A stretch of 64,000 nt of DNA from contig JAPLDL010000001.1 of the NCBI GenBank assembly GCA_026391735.1, forward strand, positions 1 to 64,000, in the 5' to 3' direction. Position 1 is the first letter of the stretch, and each line of letters starts with the position of its first letter. The notes under the pieces were generated by a model that did no database searches, had not been told where the DNA came from, and was given only the letters and a program-made list of their open reading frames with translations. The translations under genes were made by a program, and so were the position numbers. The stretch comes from Bacteroidota bacterium (GTDB taxonomy: Bacteria > Bacteroidota > Bacteroidia > Bacteroidales > FEN-979). This document shows positions 56,648 through 64,000 of this stretch, one piece after another.

Positions 56648-57301
56648 TTAATATGTCGATGGGGTTGCAGTGATATAAATCCGCTTCATCACTTTCCCAA
56701 ACAGGAGCGCATCATACCACATATAATAAAAGCGTTGGGCATTAAACCAGTCGATGCCGTCTTTACGATCGTCGTGGCGGTCGTAAGGATCTGCAAAGAT
56801 GATTACATCGTCCATGAGATTTTCGGTATTCCTGGTGTCATAGCCTACAGCAAGCACCCAGTGACCACCCCAGTCGCTCCATTCAATCAGGGTTGGTATT
56901 TTCTTTTCAAGGTTACTCCGGATGAGTTCCAGGCTGCCTCCTTCCCCCGAGCTGACTTTAAATCCGTTGGCCTTGAGCCAGGTAACCATCTGATCGGGAT
57001 TGGTTCCTGTTGTGGTACTTGTCCCCATTTCCCTGGCTATTGTCATTTCATCGCCGCTCATCCCGTAATAGTTTAAAAGTGTAAATACGGCAGCAGGCCC
57101 GCAGGTATATTCTGTGCTTTGCTGGTACCCGGTGATGGGAAGCATTGTAAAACCAGGCCGGGGGATTTTCACACCGATATCCAGAACATAATACTGGCTG
57201 GATGTAGCTTCCGGGGAAGGATTATATGCAGTATCCTTCTTGTTGCAGGCAACAAGGCCCATGAGAAAACATGCCATCAGGATAACATAACGGTTATGCA
57301 T
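56648..57301 (-). CDS. C39-family-like cysteine peptidase lipoprotein
   Basis: Lipobox MGLVACNKKD; QSTEYTCGPAAVFTLLNYYGM (Cys), WGGHWVLAVGYD (His), IIFADPYDR (Asp). Confidence 0.83.
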   Translation of the reverse strand: MHNRYVILMACFLMGLVACNKKDTAYNPSPEATSSQYYVLDIGVKIPRPGFTMLPITGYQQSTEYTCGPAAVFTLLNYYGMSGDEMTIAREMGTSTTTGTNPDQMVTWLKANGFKVSSGEGGSLELIRSNLEKKIPTLIEWSDWGGHWVLAVGYDTRNTENLMDDVIIFADPYDRHDDRKDGIDWFNAQRFYYMWYDALLFGKVMKRIYITATPSTY

Positions 57302-57446
57302 GACCTGGTCAGATTTACTATACCAATGATCCGGTAATATGCATCCAAATTTAATCATAAGATCATTAAGAATTTCAATATAGGAAAGAATTTAATCTGT
57401 CATTAACACCGGTATTGCTAAATTTGCTGAGCAACAGGAGGTTTTC

Positions 57447-58517
57447 ATGCCTGAAAAGGTTGGTCAGCTGATCCTTTATTATTTTTCGGGAACAGGCAAT
57501 GCCCGCAATGTAGCTGCCTGGTTTGCGGAAGAGGCGCAATCACGGCAAATCCCAACAGAGGTCGTCGATATTGCCGGTATAGACCGCAAGCATATAAACC
57601 CCTTCCCCGGGGGTGCCCTGATAGGCTTTGTTTCACCGACACATGGTTTCAATTATCCCCCGGTAAGCATGTATTTTATTTTCAGGTTCCCAAGGTCAAG
57701 GGGCAACCGGGTTTTTCTGATGAATACAAGGGCCGGGTTGAAATTGTCAAAATGGTTTGTGCCCGGTCTGAGCGGACTGGCCCTGTGGCTTTCGGCCATC
57801 GTTCTGCTGCTGAAAGGATATCGTATTTTTGGTCTCAGGTCTATTGACCTCCCGTCAAACTGGATATCATTCCATCCCGGGGTAAAAGAAGCAGTTGTTG
57901 AATCCATTTACGCACACTGCAAGAGAGTTACAAAGGGTTTTGCCTCAAAGATACTTGACGGAAAAAAAGTATATACCGCTTTCCGGGATATAATCCAGGA
58001 TATTCTTGTTAGCCCTATCAGCATAGGGTATTTTTTCATGGGCCGTTTCATGCTGGCAAAAACATTTTACGCCAACGAACTTTGTGACAACTGCGAACTC
58101 TGCAGCAATAACTGCCCGATGCATGCCATCCTCACCGTCGATAAGCGGCCTTTCTGGTCATACCGCTGCGAAAGCTGCATGAGATGCATGAACAACTGCC
58201 CCAAACGGGCAATAGAAACGTCTCATGGATATATCACCGGCATTATGTTCCTGATCAACCTGGTCATCCTGGCCCTGTTCTGGAAATGGGTGGCGACATT
58301 CATCACCATTCCTGAGCACAACGCCTGGATAGAGATTTTACTCACATTTATCCGGTGGGGAATTACATTCCTTTCGTTGGTGGTCTTTTACCGTATTTTT
58401 CATTATTTGCTCAGGATCCCGTTACTCAGGGATTTGTTTTATTATACCTCATTGACCAGATACCGGTTCTGGAGGCGGTATAAACCGTCAAAGAAGATGA
58501 TCTCCCAACTGCCCTGA
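57447..58517 (+). CDS. EFR1-like flavodoxin-ferredoxin fusion protein
   Basis: ILYYFSGTGNARNVAAWFAEEA flavodoxin-like; CDNCELCSNNCPMHAI and CESCMRCMNNCPKRAI 2x[4Fe-4S]; C-terminal TMs. TAAATTTG at 57419. Confidence 0.87.
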   Translation: MPEKVGQLILYYFSGTGNARNVAAWFAEEAQSRQIPTEVVDIAGIDRKHINPFPGGALIGFVSPTHGFNYPPVSMYFIFRFPRSRGNRVFLMNTRAGLKLSKWFVPGLSGLALWLSAIVLLLKGYRIFGLRSIDLPSNWISFHPGVKEAVVESIYAHCKRVTKGFASKILDGKKVYTAFRDIIQDILVSPISIGYFFMGRFMLAKTFYANELCDNCELCSNNCPMHAILTVDKRPFWSYRCESCMRCMNNCPKRAIETSHGYITGIMFLINLVILALFWKWVATFITIPEHNAWIEILLTFIRWGITFLSLVVFYRIFHYLLRIPLLRDLFYYTSLTRYRFWRRYKPSKKMISQLP

Positions 58518-58569
58518 GGTGTTTGGAGATCAGGCCGAAATTTATGCATTGAATTTACCGGCAGATGTA

Positions 58570-59238
58570 TCAGTCCTGGACGCAACGGACCGAGTTGCCG
58601 CATTGTTTAAGGCTGGTATGAAGCCAAAGATCTTCGCTGTTGCATGCAAGGCTTCGTATCCTTGCGAAGTTGACTTCACTTTCGGTGGAACACCACCAAT
58701 GGCCTATCATCCTTATACCTTCAAAGGATCCTACTTCGCGTGAACCTCCGGGAAGACCGCTGAAACCGGTATCGTTATTGCCGTTACATTCATCACTCTC
58801 ATTTCCCCAGCCCTGCCTGCTTTTCATTGCCAGTCCGGGCCTGCCTCCATCTTTAGGAATATTGGTAAATACCAGCCATTCCACATCACTGGGAATATGC
58901 CAGCCCTTTGGCGCCAATCCCCTGGGATCATGCACGGCGTACCAATTATACAATTTGCCGTATTTGTGACCGTTGATTGCACTAAAATCATAATAGCACC
59001 AGCAGCCGGTCCGGTTTTCGTTATACCGGTCCCAATCCGCAGCCGTTTTTGCTTCGGGTATGACATCCCCGTTACGGTAGTGCGCAACATTCAGATTCTC
59101 GGCGGTCCATACCTTGTTTGCGATAACTAAGGTTTTATAGTTATTTCCTTCCCGGTCCCTCATCATTCCCTGGGCTGTGGATGGACCCGGGCTGCTGAGC
59201 AGGCAAAGTACAAAGAGGAAAGCTGAAACATGTTTCAC
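58570..59238 (-). CDS. FISUMP-domain secreted protein
   Basis: YKTLVIANKVWTAENLNVAHYRNGDVIPEA...KYGKLYNWYAVHDPRGLAPKGWHIPSDVEW...NDTGFSGLPGGSR. Confidence 0.88.
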   Translation of the reverse strand: MKHVSAFLFVLCLLSSPGPSTAQGMMRDREGNNYKTLVIANKVWTAENLNVAHYRNGDVIPEAKTAADWDRYNENRTGCWCYYDFSAINGHKYGKLYNWYAVHDPRGLAPKGWHIPSDVEWLVFTNIPKDGGRPGLAMKSRQGWGNESDECNGNNDTGFSGLPGGSREVGSFEGIRMIGHWWCSTESEVNFARIRSLACNSEDLWLHTSLKQCGNSVRCVQD

Positions 59239-59347
59239 TTTTATCAGATTTAAGGCGAAGATACTTATTTTTTCAAAACGTGATGAAGATCGTGATAAAG
59301 GATGTGGTGAAGATCGTCAGTGTCACCTGGGGTTCCTGCCCGGGAAG

Positions 59348-62300
59348 TTAAAAGTCCTTGACACAGCGCACCGGAAGTGCGTTGGAACGTCCGGAATTAT
59401 AAACCGAAATACTTTCGTTATAGCTGTTCATCCCCCTGGCCACAATCCTTGTCCCACTATATGAAGTAGACGTCCAGAAGATACTTGCCTGCAATCCCCC
59501 GCTGGTAAAGGCCCAGAAGCTGTTCTGGTAATAAAGGCCCATCAATATAGCTTTGAATCCCAGCGCCGGATTGGGATCCTTAAGATCTCCTCCGGCTATT
59601 CCATTGCCTCCGTTGGTCTGTCCGTCGATAAGCAATTGCCATTCTGCTGAGGTAGGGACATGCCATTCGGGGGGACAAAGTCCCTGGATGTATTCGCCCG
59701 CTGCAGGGACGCGGTACTGCATCAGCTCATCCCACTGATATAATCCGCCGTAATTGGTACAATTGACATCGGCGGTGCTGCAATATTTTTCAATGATGCA
59801 ATTATCGGTCTGGGGCTGGATATCAGGGTCCAGTTTGGTCCCGTAGTCAAGGTTCTGAAGCATCCAGCAACGCCCTCCCATCATAGAAGCATGGTATATT
59901 TTGGAATTCCGGGCATCAGTGAATGTATAAGGACAAGAGGAAAGGAGGCTGCCTGACAGCACGTTTAAGGTAATGGAAGAGGTAGTGCTGGTACAGGTGT
60001 TCATATCGGTATACTGGTAGGTGATCAGATGATTGCCGGTAGCGAGGGTGGAAGGGGTGATTAGATCCCCGGTCACGAAGTTGCCGTCAATATAATATCG
60101 TCCCGAGGGAGGAACTCCTCCTTTAAGATAAAATGGTCTTGAAGAGGTGGTGGTTTTTGGATCGATGCATGATGAAAGCGAGACATAGGGGAGAGGATTC
60201 ACTGTAACTGAGTATGCCGGTGAAGACGGACCGCTGCCGCAACCGGTTTTATTTCCTTTCACAAACAGGTTCCCGCTGGTGGCTGTGAGGTCGAAGGCAA
60301 GGTTGGCCGATGCCCCGTTATTCGTGATCGTAACCCCAGTTGACGGGAGATACCACCAGGTATAACTGTCAGCATTGGTGATGGTAGGAACCGTATAGGT
60401 TCTTGTCCATGTATTGCATACCGCGCTGGTCCCCGTGATGGGCCCGGCGGGCAAAGGAAATAGAATGAGCGTTAGCGGAAAAGGCGGAGCCTGTGCAGAA
60501 CAGTTCACGCCCCCGGGATAGGAAATGGTTTCTGTTGCATTGATAGTGATGGGGTTGGTATTTCCCCAGGTCACCGAAATATTCGAATTGTTTCCGCTTA
60601 CGGGTGTTCCCCCGCTTACATTCCAATCATACGAATGACCTGAGGCCGGGCTTCCCAGGGTATAGGTTTGCAGGCTCAGTCCACAGGGATTCTGAACCCC
60701 GCTGATGACCGGGGTCGGATTAGCATTCAGAGCCACGGTTGTAACGGGGGTGGTGAAACTGCAGTTGGTAGGCTGGTTCAGATCGATTTCCTGTACCTTG
60801 ACAGTCCCTGTAGGGCCGGCTCCCCAGTTTACGATGATGCTGTTGGTATGATCGCCGGTAAAACCTGTTGCACCCGTGACGGTCCATAAATAATCATGCC
60901 CTGTCACGTTGGGAGTGCTGTATGTCACTCCCGAAGTATTCGCGCAGACCGATGGTAGTCCTGATATGACCGGTGTGGGCAAGGGGTTAATAGTGAACAC
61001 ATATCCTTTTTTATCACCCGGACAAGCTGATACGGCCTGCAGATATGGTGTGATGCTGTCGACGACAACCTGAGGAACACCCGTATTGTTGATAATGGTC
61101 TGGGATGGGATGCTCAGGGAGCCATTTGCGGAGGAGATATACCCGGTCAGCAATGGGCTGGAGGGATAAGCAGTCCAGTTAAAGGTCACTACAGCCGGAG
61201 GAGAGGGATAAGGGACCAGGGTAACTGCAGTGGTTGGAGCGTTGGAGCAGACCGACTGGCTCAGGATTGAATTCGTGAGTCCGGGTTTGGGGAGGACTAC
61301 TACTTTGTACACCGTGTCGGGGCCGACGCAGGTATTGTCATGCGGGCTGATGGAATATCGGATGGTATCAGGAATAAGCCCCACGTTAAAGAGGGTATCA
61401 TTCAGGAATGTTTTGAGCACTGCATTATTATGATAGCCAGAAGTTGTGCCCGGATGCTGGGGCGTGGCAGTCCATAGGAACTGAGCCCCGGTTACATTAG
61501 ATGTTATATTGAGGTTGATATGGTCCCCGCTGCAGATGGTTTTGGTCATAGGGTTATTCGTGACAAGGGCCAGAGTATCGATGGTCACGCTTTTCATGAT
61601 CGAATCCTTGCATCCCTCAGTGGAATGGGCCATCATTTTAACAGAATAGGTCCCCGGGTTAAGATAAACATGCGTTGGATTTGGGTTCGTTGTAGTGGTA
61701 ATCCCGGAAGCATCTCCCCAGTCCCAGTCCCAGCTTACTATCTGGTTCTGGTTAACAGTGGATTTATCAGTAAATTGGGTTGGGTGTGCCGGGCAGGAGG
61801 GAGTGACATTAAAATCTGCCGTGACAATTGTATATGTCAGGGTATTCCAAATGGTATCGGAACAACCGTTATATGCAGTAAGTTTAACCCAATACTGTGA
61901 CCCTGTTGCCGGGTGGGGGACTGTAATCTGGGGCGTAGTCTCTCCTGTATTCCATATGTAAGAACTGAAGCCGGGAGGAGCTGTTAGGGTGGCGGTTGAA
62001 TCCCCTTCACAAAGAGCAGTCTGTATTATCAGTGAACTACAGTATACTGAGATATAAGCATAACCGAAATGGGTATCATAAGAACATCCCCGGGCTTTAA
62101 ATTTCACATAAACAGTCTGGCCAAGGTAAGGGGCAAGATCCATGCCAACTGTAGTCCAGTCTTTCCAGTAAACGTCTCCATTCGAATTATTTCTGCATCG
62201 GTGCCATCCTGCAACCGGAGGACCTGTGACTTGTGCAGTTATATAATAATACCCGCAGGTTGAATCCAGAACAGTTCCTGAAGCATTTGTTATCTGAATT

Positions 62301-62950
62301 CTGAAATCAGGTTGATGTTGGGTACCTGTATGATTTCCGGTTTGTAAAACAACAGCATACCGGTAGATTAAAAGATAAGTACTTGATGTAACATTTATCT
62401 GATATGTTAACTCGGCTTCTTTTTTGGAAGGAATAGGAAATCCGGTTGGAGGACACAGATTGTTAGCCGAACCTGATGAATATGATGTATCTCCTAATCT
62501 TGCCGAATAACTTTCACCCGGGAATAAAGTAAGTAATGTATCGCATGTATTATGGTCATGCCAGCTGCTTCTGATGAGTTTATGCACGTGATGGGATCCT
62601 ACGGTATCAATCCCGGGAGTATTGCAGTTACAGTTTATATTATACCACCCTTTACACCCTGTCCAGTCGTTAAAATTACCCAGTGAAAAATTGGAATTAG
62701 GACATGATGTATTTAGGTTCCCAGTCATCGGATCATACATCGGCATTGTATTTTGACTCTCGCTACTTCTCTGGTTGTTGAGACCAGGCAGCAGCTGCGG
62801 ACCGAGATTATATTTAGCTGGAGTTTGTTGGGGAAAGGCTGCTAGAGGTAGAAAAAAGAAAATAACTCCCATCAGCCGGAGAAAAAGCGCAGATCGGGCA
62901 CTTTGGGTTTTTCTCCCATTTCCAATTCGAAAGCATGCGGGATGTTTCAT
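59348..62950 (-). CDS. Large secreted PKD-domain protein with C-terminal FISUMP domain
   Basis: PKD VSWDWDWGDASGITTTTNPNPTHVYLNPGTYSVKMMAHS; C-term GRCWMLQNLDYGTKL...GLYQWDELMQYRVPAAGEYIQGLCPPEWHVPTSAEW. Confidence 0.88.
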   Translation of the reverse strand: MKHPACFRIGNGRKTQSARSALFLRLMGVIFFFLPLAAFPQQTPAKYNLGPQLLPGLNNQRSSESQNTMPMYDPMTGNLNTSCPNSNFSLGNFNDWTGCKGWYNINCNCNTPGIDTVGSHHVHKLIRSSWHDHNTCDTLLTLFPGESYSARLGDTSYSSGSANNLCPPTGFPIPSKKEAELTYQINVTSSTYLLIYRYAVVLQTGNHTGTQHQPDFRIQITNASGTVLDSTCGYYYITAQVTGPPVAGWHRCRNNSNGDVYWKDWTTVGMDLAPYLGQTVYVKFKARGCSYDTHFGYAYISVYCSSLIIQTALCEGDSTATLTAPPGFSSYIWNTGETTPQITVPHPATGSQYWVKLTAYNGCSDTIWNTLTYTIVTADFNVTPSCPAHPTQFTDKSTVNQNQIVSWDWDWGDASGITTTTNPNPTHVYLNPGTYSVKMMAHSTEGCKDSIMKSVTIDTLALVTNNPMTKTICSGDHINLNITSNVTGAQFLWTATPQHPGTTSGYHNNAVLKTFLNDTLFNVGLIPDTIRYSISPHDNTCVGPDTVYKVVVLPKPGLTNSILSQSVCSNAPTTAVTLVPYPSPPAVVTFNWTAYPSSPLLTGYISSANGSLSIPSQTIINNTGVPQVVVDSITPYLQAVSACPGDKKGYVFTINPLPTPVISGLPSVCANTSGVTYSTPNVTGHDYLWTVTGATGFTGDHTNSIIVNWGAGPTGTVKVQEIDLNQPTNCSFTTPVTTVALNANPTPVISGVQNPCGLSLQTYTLGSPASGHSYDWNVSGGTPVSGNNSNISVTWGNTNPITINATETISYPGGVNCSAQAPPFPLTLILFPLPAGPITGTSAVCNTWTRTYTVPTITNADSYTWWYLPSTGVTITNNGASANLAFDLTATSGNLFVKGNKTGCGSGPSSPAYSVTVNPLPYVSLSSCIDPKTTTSSRPFYLKGGVPPSGRYYIDGNFVTGDLITPSTLATGNHLITYQYTDMNTCTSTTSSITLNVLSGSLLSSCPYTFTDARNSKIYHASMMGGRCWMLQNLDYGTKLDPDIQPQTDNCIIEKYCSTADVNCTNYGGLYQWDELMQYRVPAAGEYIQGLCPPEWHVPTSAEWQLLIDGQTNGGNGIAGGDLKDPNPALGFKAILMGLYYQNSFWAFTSGGLQASIFWTSTSYSGTRIVARGMNSYNESISVYNSGRSNALPVRCVKDF

Positions 62951-63243
62951 AATCCCTTAATTCTTTTTGAGTTCACCGGGTTAATGTCGGGAACCCCGGC
63001 GATACCTGTTTCCCCTCACAGGCATTTTTTATTAAACCTAACAGTAAAAGTAATAAAAAATAAAATATACCTTACTGTCAGCAATATCTTTATAAAGACT
63101 TAAGCAGGGTAAAAAAGGTTGCCTGAAAAATCTTTAATAAAATTTTTTTATTTAAAAATCAAGATTTTGTATCTTAGCGAGTAAGATCTGCTCCTCTTGC
63201 CAGGATATTACGACACATCCTTATCTGCTCTTCGGCTGAAGAA

Positions 63244-63867
63244 ATGTTACGATATTGCCCCGTCACGCATCAGGCAATACCTTCAGATTTTGTGCTTAAA
63301 AAGATCAACCGGAAAGACGTTGTTCTGGATCTCGGTTGCGGCTACGGACGTGTAATCCCTCATCTTGCCAAGAAGGCGAAATACGTTCATGGCATTGATA
63401 CATCCATCCAGAGTTTGCTTCTGGCCAAGGAGCAGCTGAAAAACGTACAGCATCATTTCCTTCAGCATATGAATGCCGTGAAACTGGTCTATAGTGCTAA
63501 CACAATGGACATGGTTCTTTGTCTTCAGAATGGAATTTCTGCCTTTGATGGCGAGAAGCGGACTTTGATCAAAGAAGCGGTGAGGGTTACAAAACCCGGA
63601 GGGACTGCAATTTTCTCAACCTATTCCGAAAAATTCTGGGTGCACAGGCTAAAATGGTTTGCAATCCAATCCAAAGCCGGACTAATTGGCGAGATCGATA
63701 AGGAAAAGACCGTGAATGGCAATATCGTATGCAAGGATGGTTTTTCCGCTTCAACTGTCACCCCCAAAAACTTTCTTGAATTGACACGCTGGATCCGGAA
63801 CATCAAAGTCAGTGTAAAGGAAGTGGATGATTCCTGCCTGTTTTTTGTGATCAAAAAGCTGAAATAA
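63244..63867 (+). CDS. Class I SAM-dependent methyltransferase
   Basis: VVLDLGCGYGRVIPHLAKKAKYVHGIDTS, MDMVLCLQNGISAF, VRVTKPGGTAIFSTYS. Confidence 0.88.
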   Translation: MLRYCPVTHQAIPSDFVLKKINRKDVVLDLGCGYGRVIPHLAKKAKYVHGIDTSIQSLLLAKEQLKNVQHHFLQHMNAVKLVYSANTMDMVLCLQNGISAFDGEKRTLIKEAVRVTKPGGTAIFSTYSEKFWVHRLKWFAIQSKAGLIGEIDKEKTVNGNIVCKDGFSASTVTPKNFLELTRWIRNIKVSVKEVDDSCLFFVIKKLK

Positions 63868-63884
63868 GGGTTTACCGGCGTTCC

Positions 63885-64000
63885 TTATAGGTTTTTTCCT
63901 GATGAGGTTGTGTTTTTTTCTTTAGTCAGGATCTCAAATCCGATGCTGATTGATTCCCCAAACTGGTCGACCAGGGTAAGGCGGTGAAACCCTCTTTCGG
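63885..64000 (-). CDS. C-terminal fragment, possibly penicillin-binding protein 1C (partial, runs off window end)
   Basis: Minus strand reads ERGFHRLTLVDQFGESISIGFEILTKEKNTTSSGKNL*; resembles the C-terminal LTLVDxxG of PBP1C-type proteins by recall. Confidence 0.5.
   Translation of the reverse strand, partial: ERGFHRLTLVDQFGESISIGFEILTKEKNTTSSGKNL

Noticed and set aside
58519-58743. 74-aa ORF after the EFR1-like gene
   Set aside because: Mostly antisense to the FISUMP gene; its sequence does not resemble a protein family.
1-64000. tRNA, rRNA, transposase, integrase or prophage genes
   Set aside because: No recognisable motifs or ORFs of these types were seen; absence is by inspection only.

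Overview
This 64 kb window is a chromosomal segment of a Bacteroidota-type genome. Supporting signs are several proteins with C-terminal T9SS-like sorting domains, FISUMP domains, TAnnTTTG promoter-like motifs and two-component propeller hybrids. It encodes about 40 genes on both strands. I saw no rRNA, tRNA, CRISPR array, phage or IS element. Main blocks: (1) reg_prop sensor kinase plus LytTR regulator, next to an internally deleted histidine-kinase pseudogene; (2) a papain-fold protease trio; (3) two BadF/BcrA-type activases; (4) a cytochrome b / Rieske / octaheme-TPR cytochrome c / outer-membrane-protein operon; (5) a Cys-type sulfatase between inverted outer-membrane-protein paralogs; (6) an EmrAB-TolC-like efflux operon with a MarR regulator; (7) pgi convergent with an archaemetzincin; (8) an operon on the minus strand (42066 to 34366) encoding a periplasmic-binding-protein/TM/GcvH-like fusion, an orphan HybA-like 4x[4Fe-4S] protein, a HybB/NrfD-like quinone-interacting subunit, a second membrane-anchored GcvH-like protein, a c-heme-motif sensor kinase and a GAFTGA-containing NtrC-type regulator. 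This operon is preceded by a near-consensus sigma-54 promoter and perfect inverted repeats, and is my best candidate for an undescribed system; (9) tandem 7TM-type histidine kinases, one lacking the phospho-acceptor His; (10) tricorn-like protease, PepSY-like His-rich protein, choice-of-anchor-V protein, ornithine cyclodeaminase-like protein, esterase, an SPFH protein with four internal ~73-aa repeats, EFR1-like ferredoxin and FISUMP/PKD proteins. All calls come from reading the sequence and recalled family motifs; no database search was run.
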